From Bacillus manliponensis (GTDB lineage Bacteria; Bacillota; Bacilli; Bacillales; Bacillaceae_G): a stretch of 64,000 nucleotides of DNA. The notes beneath the pieces were generated by a model that worked only from the letters and a program-made list of their open reading frames with translations, was not told the origin of the DNA and did not search any database. Location of the stretch: assembly GCF_000712595.1 (NCBI RefSeq), contig NZ_JOTN01000001.1, forward strand, positions 47,901 to 111,900, in the 5' to 3' direction. The translations under genes and the position numbers were made by a program. Each line of letters begins with the position of its first letter. Within the stretch, counting starts at the first letter, position 1. Below, piece by piece: positions 34,025 to 50,452 of the stretch.

Positions 34025-36421
34025 TTATTTACGCTTCTTCTTTTTTCTCTTAAAGCTTGGTGCATTTTCGAAGAATGATTTTTTCTTCTTTTTGCCGTTA
34101 TCTTGTTTACCGCGGCTGCTGCTAGCTTCTTTACCTCCGCCTGGGCGTCCACCGCCGCGCTTTTTGTCACGGCCCCGGTCTTCGCTGCCGCGCTCACCAC
34201 GGCGCCCGCGTCCACCGCGTCCGCCGCCTTTGGAACCGTCGATGACAACTGGGCGATCTTTTCTTACTCGCTTCGCCCCACCTTTCATACCAACGATTTC
34301 AAAGTCAATTGCACGTTCATCTTTATTAACGTTAATTACACGAACAGTAATTTCATCACCGATGCGGAAGACGTTTCCTGTACGCTCACCAATCATCGCA
34401 AAGTGCTGCTCGTCATAACGGTAATAATCGTCCGTTAAGTAACTTACATGAACGAGACCTTCAATTGTATTTGGCAGTTCTACAAATAAGCCGAAGTTCG
34501 TTACGGAGCTAATAATACCGTCATATTCTTCGCCCACTTTATCAAGCATGTATTCTGCTTTTTTCAGTTCGTCTGTTTCGCGCTCCGCCTCTACTGCGCG
34601 GCGCTCCATGTTGGACGAGTGCTCCGCAATATCCGGTAAGCTCTCGCGCCATTTTGCTTGCGTCTTCGCATCGATTTTGCCGTTAATGATGTACTCACGA
34701 ATTAAGCGGTGCACAATCGTATCTGGGTAACGGCGAATTGGCGATGTAAAGTGTGTATAGAATTCGGTTGATAGACCGAAGTGACCTAAGCTCTCCGCAT
34801 CATAGCGCGCTTGCTTCATGGAGCGCAGCATCACTGTCGAAATGACTACTTCTTCCGGCTGTCCTTGTACCATTTCAAGGATTTGCTGGAGGGCGCGTGG
34901 ATGAATCTCATTTGCACGACCCTTTACGGCGTAGCCAAAGTTTGTTACGAATTCAAAGAAGCGCTCTAACTTATCTTCTTTCGGATCTTCGTGAACGCGG
35001 TACATGAATGGCACGTTCATCCAGTGGAAATGCTCCGCAACTGTTTCGTTTGCAACAAGCATAAATTCCTCAATTAATTTCTCGGCAACAGAGCGATCAC
35101 GCATAATAACTTCTGTCGGCTTTCCTTCTTCATCTACAAGTACTTTCGCTTCTTTAAAATCAAAGTCAATTGCACCGCGGCGCATACGTTTATCACGTAG
35201 CACAGAAGCAAGCTCTGCCATGTCCTTGAACATCGGTACAAGCGGCTCATAGCGCTTAATTAATTCCTCGTCTTCATCTTCTAAAATACTTCTTACGTCA
35301 GAGTACGTCATACGCTCCGTCGTTTTAATGACACTTTGGAAAATTTCATGTTTTACAACGTCACCAAGCTGGTTAATTTCCATTTCACAAGAAAGCGTTA
35401 AACGATCTACTTTCGGATTCAATGAACAAATACCATTTGATAAACGATGCGGAATCATCGGAATGACGCGGTCAACAAGATAAACACTTGTTGCGCGCTC
35501 AGCTGCTTCGCGATCAATTGGCGAATCTTCATGTACATAGTGACTCACGTCAGCAATGTGTACACCTAGTTTGTAGTTTCCATTCTCAAGCTTCGTTACT
35601 GTTACCGCATCATCTAAATCTTTTGCGTCCGCGCCATCAATTGTAACGATGACTTCGTTACGAAGATCGCGGCGGTCTTTTACATCTTCTTCTGAAATCG
35701 TTTCTGGAACGCTGTTTGCATGTTCCATTACGTCCTCTGGGAAAGTAAGCGGTAAGTTATGCTTATGAATAACGGATAAAATATCAACACCTGGATCATT
35801 TTTATGACCAAGAATTTGAATAACTTCTCCTTCTGCGCTCAAGCGATTTTCCGGATAGCTCGTAATTTTCACGACAACTTTATGTCCGTCCACTGCTCCC
35901 ATAGATGCGCTCTTTAAAATGAAAATATCGCTTGTCCAGCGTTTATTGTCAGGAATAACGAAACCAAAGTTTTTCGATTCCGTATATGTACCTACCAACG
36001 TCTTCGTGCCGCGCTCAATAATGCGCACGATCGATCCCTCTTTACGAGAACCACTTGACTGTGAGCTAATGCGAGCAAGTACAGTATCACCGTGCATCGC
36101 ACCATTTAATTCTGTTGGCGGAATGAAAATATCATCCGTTCCTTTTTCTTCTGGCACAACAAACGCAAATCCGCGCTCATGTCCAATTAATTTCCCGCGC
36201 ACTAAATTCATTTTTTCTGGGAGACCGTAGCGGTTGCTTCTCGTACGAACGACAAGACCTTGGTCCTCCATCACAACTAATGCTTTAACAAACTCTTTGA
36301 AATCCGCTACTTCTTCAATACCAAATGCTTCTTCTAGCTCTTGAACGGTTAGCGGCTTATATGCTTCTTCTTTCATAAACGATAACAATTTATCGATGTT
36401 TTGCTGCATAATTTCTTCCAA
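34025..36421 (-). CDS. rnr: Ribonuclease R
   Basis: A 3'-to-5' processive exoribonuclease that degrades structured RNA, including messages released by trans-translation. 798 residues: an N-terminal winged helix (about 5-70), two cold-shock OB domains (about 70-225), the RNB catalytic domain with [13 protein letters not shown] (catalytic Asp cluster, about 258-270) and HIADVSHYV, then an S1 domain (about 635-720, [19 protein letters not shown]) and a Gly/Arg/Lys-rich tail. TTG start supported by AAGGAGG at 9 bases; the nearest ATG is too far from that site. Operon: secG-esterase-rnr-smpB-ssrA. The GC-rich tail produces long antisense open frames that are not genes. Confidence 0.95.
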   Translation of the reverse strand: MEEIMQQNIDKLLSFMKEEAYKPLTVQELEEAFGIEEVADFKEFVKALVVMEDQGLVVRTRSNRYGLPEKMNLVRGKLIGHERGFAFVVPEEKGTDDIFIPPTELNGAMHGDTVLARISSQSSGSRKEGSIVRIIERGTKTLVGTYTESKNFGFVIPDNKRWTSDIFILKSASMGAVDGHKVVVKITSYPENRLSAEGEVIQILGHKNDPGVDILSVIHKHNLPLTFPEDVMEHANSVPETISEEDVKDRRDLRNEVIVTIDGADAKDLDDAVTVTKLENGNYKLGVHIADVSHYVHEDSPIDREAAERATSVYLVDRVIPMIPHRLSNGICSLNPKVDRLTLSCEMEINQLGDVVKHEIFQSVIKTTERMTYSDVRSILEDEDEELIKRYEPLVPMFKDMAELASVLRDKRMRRGAIDFDFKEAKVLVDEEGKPTEVIMRDRSVAEKLIEEFMLVANETVAEHFHWMNVPFMYRVHEDPKEDKLERFFEFVTNFGYAVKGRANEIHPRALQQILEMVQGQPEEVVISTVMLRSMKQARYDAESLGHFGLSTEFYTHFTSPIRRYPDTIVHRLIREYIINGKIDAKTQAKWRESLPDIAEHSSNMERRAVEAERETDELKKAEYMLDKVGEEYDGIISSVTNFGLFVELPNTIEGLVHVSYLTDDYYRYDEQHFAMIGERTGNVFRIGDEITVRVINVNKDERAIDFEIVGMKGGAKRVRKDRPVVIDGSKGGGRGGRGRRGERGSEDRGRDKKRGGGRPGGGKEASSSRGKQDNGKKKKKSFFENAPSFKRKKKKRK

Positions 36422-36498
36422 GTAGAAATACCTCCTTTATATTTCTTTGTTTTATTAGTGTATCCGAAAATTATATGGTGTATAAAGTGAAACTGTAA

Positions 36499-36520
36499 TC
36501 AGCCCGACCAATCGGGCTTT
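36499..36520 (+). repeat. Small hairpin between est and rnr
   Basis: AGCCCGA-CCAA-TCGGGCT followed by TTTTA on the plus strand. Both flanking genes are on the minus strand, so its role is unclear. Confidence 0.5.
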
Positions 36521-36527
36521 TACGTGT

Positions 36528-36563
36528 AAAAAAGAGGCAACTAGCTGTTACCAGTCTAGTTGC
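36528..36563 (-). terminator. Terminator after the carboxylesterase gene
   Basis: GCAACTAG / CTAGTTGC stem on the minus strand followed by CTCTTTTTT; overlaps the stop codon. Probably a partial terminator ahead of rnr. Confidence 0.75.
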
Positions 36564-37291
36564 TCCAGGAAGTTGTATATATCCTCGTGCAGCTCATCAC
36601 GTTGTTTATCAAATGTAATCGCATGGCCAGATTCCTCATACCATTTGATTTGTTTCAGATTCGATTCTACACCGTTATAAATGATGTTTGCACTATCTGT
36701 ATTAATCATGTCATCTTGACGCGCTTGCACAACAAACGTTGGCGCATAAATCATATCGACATTGTTACGTACGTCTTGAATTAAATCTTGAAGCGCTTTT
36801 AACGTGTTCATTGGTGTTCCTTGAAAAGCAATCATTTCTTCGTTAATTTGCTCTGGTGATTTACGCTCACGCTTTTTATATTCGCGCGCATACGCTAATA
36901 TTCCTTGATACATCGTCTCTTCACTCTTAATATACATTGGGGCACACATCGTGACAACACCAAGAACCGGCATTGCATATGCAAGTTTTAACGAAAATAC
37001 GCCGCCAAGTGATAAGCCGACTGCCGCGATCTTTTCATACCCTAAATCTTTTAAGTGCTGATACGCCTTCGTTACATCTTCCCACCAGTCTTCTGGACCT
37101 GTATGAACAAGCTCTTCTGGCTGTATGCCGTGACCTTTATAAATCGGTGCATGACATGTATATCCTTTCGTCTCTAAATAACGACCAAGCATACGTACAT
37201 CTGCTGAATTTCCTGTAAAACCATGCAGTAACAATACAGCACGGTCCCCTCCTTCAAACGTGAACGGTTTTGGAGATGCGATTTTCATCAT
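36548..37291 (-). CDS. est: Carboxylesterase (Est30-like)
   Basis: A 247-residue cytoplasmic alpha/beta hydrolase acting on short-chain esters. The catalytic triad is visible at Ser94 (GLSLGG), Asp193 (RQDDMI) and His223 (ESGHAI), with the oxyanion-hole HGFTG at 23-27. These positions match the well-known Geobacillus Est30. The start is ATG-ATG with AAAGGAG upstream. It sits between secG and rnr, the conserved Bacillus order. Confidence 0.94.
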   Translation of the reverse strand: MMKIASPKPFTFEGGDRAVLLLHGFTGNSADVRMLGRYLETKGYTCHAPIYKGHGIQPEELVHTGPEDWWEDVTKAYQHLKDLGYEKIAAVGLSLGGVFSLKLAYAMPVLGVVTMCAPMYIKSEETMYQGILAYAREYKKRERKSPEQINEEMIAFQGTPMNTLKALQDLIQDVRNNVDMIYAPTFVVQARQDDMINTDSANIIYNGVESNLKQIKWYEESGHAITFDKQRDELHEDIYNFLEQLDW

Positions 37292-37385
37292 ATTTTTTCT
37301 CCTCTTTCTGCCTTATAATCTTCTCTATTTGTAGTGTACCATAGTTCCGTTTCGATAATCTAATGAGATACTTTTTTCATATAAC

Positions 37386-37416
37386 AAAAAAGATTCAACC
37401 GTTATAGTTGAATCTT
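37386..37416 (-). terminator. Terminator after secG
   Basis: AAAGATTCAAC-TATAACG-GTTGAATCTTTT then TTGTT on the minus strand. Confidence 0.85.
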
Positions 37417-37423
37417 TCCGTTC

Positions 37424-37657
37424 TTATACATTTAAATACGTTACCGCGATTGTTAATGCGAAGAATAATACCGAAAGAGCAATTGTAATGCGATGTAGCA
37501 CTGCTTCCGCTCCGCGTGCTTTTTGCTTACCAAATAATTGCTCTGCGCCGCCCGAAATTGCCCCGGAAAGACCATTACTCTTACTTGATTGCAGTAAAAC
37601 AAGTACAATTAATAGAATAGATACGATAATAAGTAAAGCTGAAACAAACGTATGCAC
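37424..37657 (-). CDS. secG: Protein translocase subunit SecG
   Basis: The small non-essential subunit of SecYEG. 77 residues, two membrane helices (about 3-22 and 55-75) with the conserved loop [32 protein letters not shown] start with AGGAGG 9 bases upstream gives the standard length; the frame runs nine codons further without a ribosome site. First gene of the secG-est-rnr-smpB-ssrA group. Confidence 0.94.
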   Translation of the reverse strand: MHTFVSALLIIVSILLIVLVLLQSSKSNGLSGAISGGAEQLFGKQKARGAEAVLHRITIALSVLFFALTIAVTYLNV

Positions 37658-37728
37658 TCTTACGTACCTCCTAAAAAGTTTCAATTATTTTAAATGTATC
37701 ACAAAACAGATGGAAAAGCGAGAACACA

Positions 37729-38418
37729 TTACAGAAGAAATGCAGCAAAGAGTGGACCTAACATACACGTTAAAATTGCTGTTAATGTCATCGTTACTGA
37801 TCCGATTACTCCTTCATGCTCATTATTTTTCATCGCGCGCATCACCCCTAAAATGTGAGAAGCGCAGCCAAAACTAATTCCTTTCCCAACCGAATTTGTA
37901 ACGCGGCTCCATTTTAATAAGGTTGGCCCCGCAATCGTTCCCGTAATTCCAGCAACAACAACAAATGCCGCCGTGAGCGATGGAATGCCGCCCACTTCTT
38001 CTGATACACTCATCGCTACTGGCATCGTCACTGACTTTGGCAAGGACGATAGTAATAAACTTTTATCCGTTCCCATTAACGTCGCAATCACAACATCACT
38101 CGTAATCGCAACAACCGTCCCGACAAACACGCCGCCACCAATTGGCACCGCGTACTTTTTCAAAATATGGCGCTGCTTATAAAGCGGAACCGCAAACGCA
38201 ACGACGCCCGGCCCTAGCAGCTTCGCAATCCAGCCGCCCCCGCTTTGCATGTACGATTCGTATGGAATATTCATTGCAAGTAATAAAATTGCCATAAATG
38301 CCGTCCCCGTAAGAACCGGAATCGTGAAGGGGGATGGAAGCCAGCCATACACCTTCTTCGCTAACATATATAACATAATCGTAATAAGAATCCAACCGAT
38401 TGCTTTTACAATGCTCAC
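37729..38418 (-). CDS. LrgB/CidB-family protein
   Basis: 229 residues, six or seven membrane segments, with family landmarks LGPGVVAFAVPLYKQRHILKKY and KSVTMPVAMSVSEEVGGIPSLTAAFVVVAGI, and the C-terminal GISFGCASHILGVMRAM. Works with the LrgA/CidA partner in control of murein hydrolase activity and cell lysis; members have also been linked to pyruvate uptake and, in plants, to glycolate transport. Start overlaps the lrgA-like gene by four bases, so the pair is translated together. LrgAB versus CidAB cannot be decided from one pair. Confidence 0.92.
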   Translation of the reverse strand: MSIVKAIGWILITIMLYMLAKKVYGWLPSPFTIPVLTGTAFMAILLLAMNIPYESYMQSGGGWIAKLLGPGVVAFAVPLYKQRHILKKYAVPIGGGVFVGTVVAITSDVVIATLMGTDKSLLLSSLPKSVTMPVAMSVSEEVGGIPSLTAAFVVVAGITGTIAGPTLLKWSRVTNSVGKGISFGCASHILGVMRAMKNNEHEGVIGSVTMTLTAILTCMLGPLFAAFLL

Positions 38419-38783
38419 TTTGCTTCCTTTTCCTTTCTATTTGCTAGATATTGTCCTGTATGCCCTGCCGCAATGATAATTAAAAACGTGCTTGCAATTA
38501 CTGTTAAAAAGAGTGACATTCCTTGATGCACAAAAAAAGAACCGTAATTCATTAAACCAAGCGTTGGTGGTACTAATAAAAACGGCATAATCGCAATGAG
38601 CGTCTCTGCTCCTAGTTCAAACCATTTAATCGGGAGCACCTTTAAGCAAAGCGCTAAAAATAACAGCCCCATCCCAATTAAACTGCCAGGAATCGGAAGC
38701 GCTAACTGGTGCTGCACCCACGTTCCCAACACATTAAACAAATACAGAGCTGCAATTTGAACAACAACTTTTGTCCATTTCAT
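38415..38783 (-). CDS. LrgA/CidA-family holin-like protein
   Basis: 122 residues with four membrane segments and a charged C-terminus (ANRKEKEAK). ALPIPGSLIGMGLLFLALCLK (about residues 28-48) and FLLVPPTLGLMNYG are the family signature. It resembles bacteriophage holins and is proposed to oligomerise in the membrane, regulating lysis together with the downstream LrgB-like protein. It leads a two-gene operon. I see no LytR-type or LysR-type regulator nearby. Confidence 0.92.
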   Translation of the reverse strand: MKWTKVVVQIAALYLFNVLGTWVQHQLALPIPGSLIGMGLLFLALCLKVLPIKWFELGAETLIAIMPFLLVPPTLGLMNYGSFFVHQGMSLFLTVIASTFLIIIAAGHTGQYLANRKEKEAK

Positions 38784-38991
38784 CTATATCAAATCCTTAT
38801 GCTTACTTTCTAACTTAATGATAGTACAAATTGTAAAAAGCTGCAAAGTATTCACTTGACAAGGAAACACCATTGTGGTAAGCGGTTTCATCATTGTTGT
38901 ATATATGTTTTCGACGTTTTCCTTTTAAATATAAATACTTCACTTAGTAAATTTTTTATTTAAAATCAACCAAATAGAAAAGAAGCTACAC

Positions 38992-39438
38992 CTACAGCTC
39001 CTTTTCTTCCTCAGCATCGTCATCCATAAAACGAAACAGAACTTCTAATACAATTGCCGATATTCCAGCAACGATTAAAATTCCATTTGGTGACATTTGT
39101 ACCGATGTTACGTTTAAATCTGCTAACCAAAAATAGCCGACATACATCGTTAAAAACGATGCCACTGTCGAAATTGTGATTCCTAAGAAACCTAGTTCTT
39201 TTAGCTTTGCTTCTGACAACTTACACATATTTAAAATAAGTGTGAATAAAATTCCGATTACGAAAAACCAAATACATAGTGTAACTAATGACATAATGCC
39301 CGGATATACAATTTCATCTGGCATCCATTGTTTTAGTACAATCATTAAAAGTGATGGTACTAGAATTGGGAGCAATAACGGAAATACTATTTTAAAAGCA
39401 GCAACAACTGCTGTACCTTTTTTATTTTGGTTATCCAT
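38992..39438 (-). CDS. Four-helix membrane protein of unknown function
   Basis: 148 residues. Four hydrophobic segments (about 12-34, 45-70, 82-105, 115-135) and an acidic C-terminus (DDDAEEEKEL). The start ATG (MDNQNKK) follows TTAGGAG at 8 bases; the open frame extends six codons upstream. No recognisable domain. It stands alone between the lrgA-like gene and eno. Codon use fits its neighbours. Confidence 0.75.
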   Translation of the reverse strand: MDNQNKKGTAVVAAFKIVFPLLLPILVPSLLMIVLKQWMPDEIVYPGIMSLVTLCIWFFVIGILFTLILNMCKLSEAKLKELGFLGITISTVASFLTMYVGYFWLADLNVTSVQMSPNGILIVAGISAIVLEVLFRFMDDDAEEEKEL

Positions 39439-39539
39439 AAATAACACTCCTAACATGATGAAAAATTCCTTATCTAGAATATCATGAATGGTTTCGTTGA
39501 ATGAGATAATTCTTTATTCAGATTAGTTTTCAGGGAAAT

Positions 39540-39625
39540 TTTCTATCGGCTATTTTTCACTTCTTTCGGCGATTCTGTGCCCTCTATCGGCCATTTCACA
39601 TCATTTATCAGTGATTCTGCCTCAC
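39540..39625. repeat. Degenerate ~20-bp tandem repeats (CTATCGGCNATT type)
   Basis: Four decayed units: CTATCGGCTATTTTTCACTT, CTTTCGGCGATTCTGTGCC, CTATCGGCCATTTCACATCA and TTTATCAGTGATTCTGCC. They sit between a minus-strand gene start and the eno terminator. The style resembles the repeats at 16.9 kb. Confidence 0.6.
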
Positions 39626-39630
39626 GACAA

Positions 39631-39661
39631 AAAAACAGACCACCCACCAGGGTAGTCTGTT
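39631..39661 (-). terminator. Terminator of the glycolytic operon (after eno)
   Basis: ACAGACTACC-CTGGTGG-GTGGTCTGT with TTTTTT after on the minus strand. Confidence 0.88.
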
Positions 39662-39677
39662 TCGTTATATTCTACAA

Positions 39678-44490
<4,813 letters not shown>

Positions 44491-44565
44491 TGGATTTCCC
44501 TCCGACTAGTTAGGATTGACAAAACCCACTCAAAAGCTTATCACATTTATTTATAAAACGTAAAG

Positions 44566-44593
44566 GAGGGAGAGGGAACAAACCCTCTCCCTC
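44566..44593 (-). terminator. Hairpin between gap and pgk
   Basis: A perfect 11-bp stem, GAGGGAGAGGG / CCCTCTCCCTC, loop TTTGTT. T-run is poor (CTTTACG), so it likely slows but does not stop polymerase, or protects gap mRNA 3' ends. Confidence 0.6.
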
Positions 44594-44629
44594 GTTTTGT
44601 CATTCATTCGCTTATGAATTTGTTAAGAA

Positions 44630-46697
<2,068 letters not shown>

Positions 46698-46735
46698 AAA
46701 TTCTCTCCTCACCACATTGGTTCACTCTCTATATG

Positions 46736-46771
46736 GTCATTATATGTCCCATAGTGACAAAATGTGTCCCA
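46736..46771 (-). promoter_or_regulatory. CggR operator with embedded -10 element
   Basis: On the minus strand TGGGAC-ACATTT-TGTC-ACTA-TGGGAC-ATATAA-TGAC. This has the spacing of the published consensus CGGGAC-N6-TGTC-N4-CGGGAC-N6-TGTC. The second half contains TATAAT, so repressor and RNA polymerase may compete. Confidence 0.82.
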
Positions 46772-46831
46772 CATAGTGTAAAAAAATATTTCCTGCTACA
46801 ATTAGTATTGTAACAGGAGATACAAAGTTAT

Positions 46832-47077
46832 TCAACTCTTTACTATATTGTTTATATGTTGTATTATGTCACTTTTGTGAATGATTCCATAAGCTACTTC
46901 TTTCCCATCTATTTCAACGACTGGAATCATGATTTGATACTTCTCCAATAACTCATCATCTTCATAAATATTTACTTCCTTTATATGGAGCGAAAATTCA
47001 TCTGTGAGTTCTTGTAGTACTTCTTTCGCCTCTTCACAAAGACAACAATCATGCTTTCCATATAATACAACGTCCAT
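46832..47077 (-). CDS. Glutaredoxin-like (DUF836) protein
   Basis: 81 residues of thioredoxin fold: MDVVLYGKHDCCLCEEAKEVL at the N-terminus with a CxxC-like C-C-L-C active site, IPVVEIDGKEV (cis-Pro segment) and a C-terminal helix. The Cys-Cys-Leu-Cys pattern is typical of small glutaredoxin family/DUF836 proteins of unknown partner. ATG chosen 5 bases after AGGTGA; an overlapping GTG three codons earlier is less well placed. It follows sigL within 9 bases and is probably in the same transcript. Confidence 0.85.
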   Translation of the reverse strand: MDVVLYGKHDCCLCEEAKEVLQELTDEFSLHIKEVNIYEDDELLEKYQIMIPVVEIDGKEVAYGIIHKSDIIQHINNIVKS

Positions 47078-47086
47078 TCCTCTCAC

Positions 47087-48385
47087 CTATCCAATCGTTT
47101 TTCGAAGTGAAGACGCAGGAATATTGAGCTGTTCGCGATACTTTGCTACTGTTCTACGCGACACAACCACTTCATGCTCTTCTTCTAACATTTTTGAAAT
47201 CTTCTGGTCCGAAAGTGGTTTCGTTTTATTTTCGTTGTTAACAAACTGCTGAATAAGCTGCTTCACACGCTTTGTAGACACAACCTCATCTTCTGTTGTC
47301 ACAATCGCATTACTAAAGAACGATTTCATCTCTAATAATCCGTGCGGCGTTTGTACATACTTATTACGAGTTGCGCGACTAATTGTTGACTCATGCACCC
47401 CTAGTATTTCTGCTACCTCTCTTAACGCAAGAGGTTTTAAGTAGTGAGGACCATTCATAAAGAAATCACGTTGCTTTTCCGTAATGACTTCCATCACTTG
47501 AAGCAATGTTTGCTTTCTTTGTTTTAAGCTACGGACAATCCACTGTACATGCTGGTACTTCTCAGATACATACGAGGCTACTTCTTTCTCACTATTATGA
47601 AGAAGTTCGCTATATTCAGAATGAATCTCAATCTTTGGCATATTTCGTTCATTCATTTGTATAACAAGTGAATCGCCCTTACGCTTTACCGCAAGGTCTG
47701 GAACGATATACATCGGCTTTTCTGACGAGAAAGCGAGCCCTGGTTTTGGCTGAAGGGACGTGATTACATCAACTGCTTCTTGCAACTCTTCTTTTGTACA
47801 TTTTAATAATTGCAATAATTTACGCCAGTCTTTCTTCACTAAATAATCGAAATATTGTTCCGTTATTAACTCCGCCAAATCACTTCCGCTTTGTAAACGC
47901 TTTAATTGCAATGTAAGGCACTCTTGAATATTGCGCGCCCCGACCCCTGCTGGCTCTAGTGACTGCACAACTTCCATCATTTCATCAACTTTTGATAACG
48001 GAGCTGCTAATAACACTGCCAATTCCTCGTTACTTTCTTTTAAGTACCCATTTTCATCGATACTTAAAATAATGTACGAAAGCATTTTTCGTTCTGTTTC
48101 ATCTATAGAATAGTACTGTAATTGACTTAATAAATATTGCTGAATTGTCATGGAGTCTACGCTGTAAATTTCCATTCCATTCTCTTGTTGTTTCCCCTTG
48201 TTACTACTTTTACTCTTTTTCTCCCGATCAAAGCATCCCATTTCAATAAGGGGATTCTCTAACGATTGCTCATACAAAAACTCCGATAACTCCTGTACGT
48301 TATACTGGAGCATTGTAATTGCTTGCCTTAACTCTTGTGTCATCGTCAAACGTAAGCTTTGTTCTTGTAAAAGACTTGCCTTCAC
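47087..48385 (-). CDS. sigL: RNA polymerase sigma-54 factor
   Basis: Sigma-54 (RpoN/SigL) recognises -24/-12 promoters and needs an AAA+ activator; it controls amino-acid and sugar catabolism in Bacillus. 432 residues. Region I is Q/L-rich (LRLTMTQELRQAITMLQYNVQELSEFLYEQ). The core-binding central domain has SYIILSIDENGYL, then VGARNIQECLTLQL. The C-terminus has a HTH (LREVAEILGVHESTISRATRNKYVQTPHG) and the RpoN box (SDQKISKMLEEEHEVVVSRRTVAKYREQLNI). The GTG start follows AGGGGGAG by 7-8 bases; the ATG two codons earlier is too close to that site. Confidence 0.95.
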   Translation of the reverse strand: MKASLLQEQSLRLTMTQELRQAITMLQYNVQELSEFLYEQSLENPLIEMGCFDREKKSKSSNKGKQQENGMEIYSVDSMTIQQYLLSQLQYYSIDETERKMLSYIILSIDENGYLKESNEELAVLLAAPLSKVDEMMEVVQSLEPAGVGARNIQECLTLQLKRLQSGSDLAELITEQYFDYLVKKDWRKLLQLLKCTKEELQEAVDVITSLQPKPGLAFSSEKPMYIVPDLAVKRKGDSLVIQMNERNMPKIEIHSEYSELLHNSEKEVASYVSEKYQHVQWIVRSLKQRKQTLLQVMEVITEKQRDFFMNGPHYLKPLALREVAEILGVHESTISRATRNKYVQTPHGLLEMKSFFSNAIVTTEDEVVSTKRVKQLIQQFVNNENKTKPLSDQKISKMLEEEHEVVVSRRTVAKYREQLNIPASSLRKTIG

Positions 48386-48743
48386 TTTCATCTCCCCCTT
48401 GTTTCTATTGTACAATAAGTTTGCGAAAAGGAGAATCCTTACTCTGTAACTGCTTCCATGTACTGTTATTTCATATGTATTAATAGACTGGTTCAAATAC
48501 GACTGTAATTTTAATAATATTGAAAGGAAATGTTAAAAAGGTGAATGAATTGGAGAAATCACGAAGTTATTTATTACCACATACTAATAGTAACTCTTAA
48601 TACTTGTTTTCACAACAATATTTTTCGTCTTTTCAATAAGTTCTAATAATCAAAAGGAAATGAAACTTCAATCTATAATCAGATGGCGTGAATTAATCGC
48701 AATGTATTTACTGTCCGTGAATAATCATGTAAGGGGGCTAATC
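48386..48743. other. Gene-free region between sigL and the 62-residue protein gene
   Basis: AT-rich; presumably carries divergent promoters. Two tiny open frames near 48541 have poor ribosome sites and no recognisable product. Nothing else is seen. Confidence 0.5.
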
Positions 48744-48932
48744 ATGGAGAAACAAGAATTAATCGAGCGGTTTATCGATCTAAGTGTGAAATACTTTGAC
48801 TTAATCGGAACAGAAACACCTGAACTAGAAACAATTCGAAATGAGCGCTCGAAACTAACAGAATACTTATATACAAACTTTGACTTTGTGAATCAAGCTG
48901 TAGATGAACACCTTGAAGCAGAAAAAATGTAA
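48744..48932 (+). CDS. Small helical protein of unknown function (62 residues)
   Basis: The ATG follows AAGGGGG at 7 bases; the open frame upstream has no ribosome site. The product MEKQELIERFIDLSVKYFDL continues as two predicted amphipathic helices (about 3-22, 27-58). It is acidic and has no membrane segment. Its size and helical hairpin recall Spo0E-like phosphatases, but I cannot find their SxxxD motif, so I leave the family open. A terminator follows, shared with the convergent tRNA. Confidence 0.7.
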   Translation: MEKQELIERFIDLSVKYFDLIGTETPELETIRNERSKLTEYLYTNFDFVNQAVDEHLEAEKM

Positions 48933-48945
48933 TTTTTCACATAGT

Positions 48946-48984
48946 AAAAACCCCTTGTATTTATAATCAATACAAGGGGTTTTC
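48946..48984. terminator. Bidirectional terminator before tRNA-Arg
   Basis: AAAACCCCTTGTATT-TATAATC-AATACAAGGGGTTTT. Confidence 0.92.
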
Positions 48985-48991
48985 ATTATAA

Positions 48992-49067
48992 CGCGCCTAG
49001 AGGGATTCGAACCCCCGGCAGACGTGGTACCGGAAACCACCGCTCTATCCGACTGAGCTATAGGCGC
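48992..49067 (-). tRNA. tRNA-Arg (anticodon CCG)
   Basis: Cloverleaf on the minus strand: acceptor GCGCCTA / TAGGCGC, D-arm GCTC AGTCGGATA GAGC, anticodon arm GTGGT-TTCCGGT-ACCAC (anticodon CCG reads CGG), T-arm with TTCGAAT. Discriminator G; CCA not encoded. Isolated single tRNA. Confidence 0.95.
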
Positions 49068-49151
49068 ATGAATTTTATATATGGATATTATATCCTGCCC
49101 TCTTACCAGTACGCAAGTAGAAAAAAACTGCAATACCATTTCAGTTCGAAA

Positions 49152-49193
49152 AAGAAAGAGGGCTTTTCCACGAAAGGATTAGCCCTCTTTCTT
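49152..49193 (-). terminator. Terminator of the YdhK-like gene
   Basis: AAGAAAGAGGGCT / AGCCCTCTTTCTT arms with a 16-base loop just after the stop codon. Confidence 0.85.
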
Positions 49194-49199
49194 CTACTA

Positions 49200-49787
49200 T
49201 TATTTAACCGGCAATAATTCCTCTTCAGTTACCCACTTATGATTCTTCACTTCTTCTCCGCCAGTAGTTGGAATGAAATCAACCATATAAACTGTCGTTT
49301 CTTCAGCTGAGTCAATTGTTGCTTTAGCCCCGTCCATACCCTTCATATGATCAGCATTTACAACAACCTCATCTCCAGGTTTTAACGGTGCTTCACCAGC
49401 ATCTTTTAATTCTTCATGAATGACCCACTTATGATTCTTCACTCTTTTTCCATCCGTTGTTTGATCATATGAGATTGCATAGACAGTTGTCTCATATGCA
49501 CCTACGATGATTGCTTCTGCTCCCTTCATTCCTGACATGTGGTCCGTTTCCATTACAGCTTTACTTCCTACTTTATAAGTTGGATTTTCTGCTTCTTTTA
49601 AGCCTTTCGGAACTTCACCTGAACTAGAATGATCCATATTGCTATGGTCCATATTACTATGATCTGTTTCCTCATTTTGTGTATTATCTTTTTTACTTTC
49701 TTTATCTGCGTCGTTCGTATTTGAACAAGCCCCTAGTAAAAGAACAAAGGCTGCCATGAAAGATACAAAAACTTGTTTTTTAAACAT
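49200..49787 (-). CDS. YdhK-like lipoprotein with two DUF1541 domains
   Basis: 195 residues. A lipoprotein signal (VLLLGACSN, lipidated Cys about 20), a low-complexity acidic/His linker with repeated DHSNMDHSNM (potential metal binding), then two DUF1541 repeats of about 60 residues: YKVGSKAVMETDHMSGMKGAEAIIVGAYETTVYAISY and KPGDEVVVNADHMKGMDGAKATIDSAEETTVYMVDF, each ending KNHKWV. Anchored outside the membrane. Met- and His-rich repeats suggest copper or other metal handling (inference). ATG after AGGAGG. Confidence 0.88.
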   Translation of the reverse strand: MFKKQVFVSFMAAFVLLLGACSNTNDADKESKKDNTQNEETDHSNMDHSNMDHSSSGEVPKGLKEAENPTYKVGSKAVMETDHMSGMKGAEAIIVGAYETTVYAISYDQTTDGKRVKNHKWVIHEELKDAGEAPLKPGDEVVVNADHMKGMDGAKATIDSAEETTVYMVDFIPTTGGEEVKNHKWVTEEELLPVK

Positions 49788-50020
49788 ATACATCCTCCTA
49801 AAATATTTTGTCCTATCATAACAAGAGAATGTGCAGAAAATATGGAAGAAACTTATTCAATTATCCCCCTACGGTCTGCCAATATAGACCTCGTCCCTTC
49901 ATAATAGAAAGACGGATTGCTTTCTAATGCCACATAACTTTCACACAATGTACAATATCTTACTAATTACACTATGATAATATTAGTTATATAACAGTAC
50001 AAAACGGAGATGATTAAATC

Positions 50021-50452
50021 GTGACTTGGTTTTTTATAGTTTCCTTAATCCTTATGGCCGCTTTTAAAATATTAGTAGCGTCTATGCCAAATTCAGTTGT
50101 AGAAAAGATTATTCGTCATTTTGAATTACATCCTGTGCTCGATGATACAAATGCCTCTGTCACAATCAATGGAAGCACATTAAAAGACACGGACAAAACG
50201 AAAATTATTCGTCAGTTTAATGAAGCGCTATTTTTAGAAAAATATTACTTTCCGCCTCAACATGAAGGGACTCCAGTAGTGATTAATAGTAAAAAAGGAA
50301 AACGCGATGTTACATTCTTTTTATACAACGATGAAGATCATATTGATGTCATCAAACAATATAAGAAAAAAGCAGTTGGATACAGTCTACGTTCCAAAGA
50401 CTTACAAGACAACCCTCTGTTCACTCAGTTTACTTCTAAGACCGTCTCATGA
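50021..50452 (+). CDS. YfmQ-like protein
   Basis: 143 residues. One N-terminal membrane segment (about 3-20), then a soluble domain with KIIRHFELHPVLDDTNASVTING, FNEALFLEKYYFPPQHEGTPVVI and RDVTFFLYNDEDHIDV, recognisable as the YfmQ family of Bacillus. Function unknown. GTG start with GGAGATG at normal spacing. It stands alone upstream of clpP with its own terminator. Confidence 0.85.
   Translation: MTWFFIVSLILMAAFKILVASMPNSVVEKIIRHFELHPVLDDTNASVTINGSTLKDTDKTKIIRQFNEALFLEKYYFPPQHEGTPVVINSKKGKRDVTFFLYNDEDHIDVIKQYKKKAVGYSLRSKDLQDNPLFTQFTSKTVS

Noticed and set aside
34092-34438. Two overlapping plus-strand open frames of 108 and 111 codons
   Set aside because: They are antisense to the Gly/Arg/Lys-rich tail and S1 domain of RNase R; low-complexity Pro/Arg translation and no ribosome site.
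48867-49139. 90-codon minus-strand frame over tRNA-Arg
   Set aside because: It reads through the tRNA and terminator; the peptide PIAQSDRAVVSGTT is the familiar tRNA-derived artefact.
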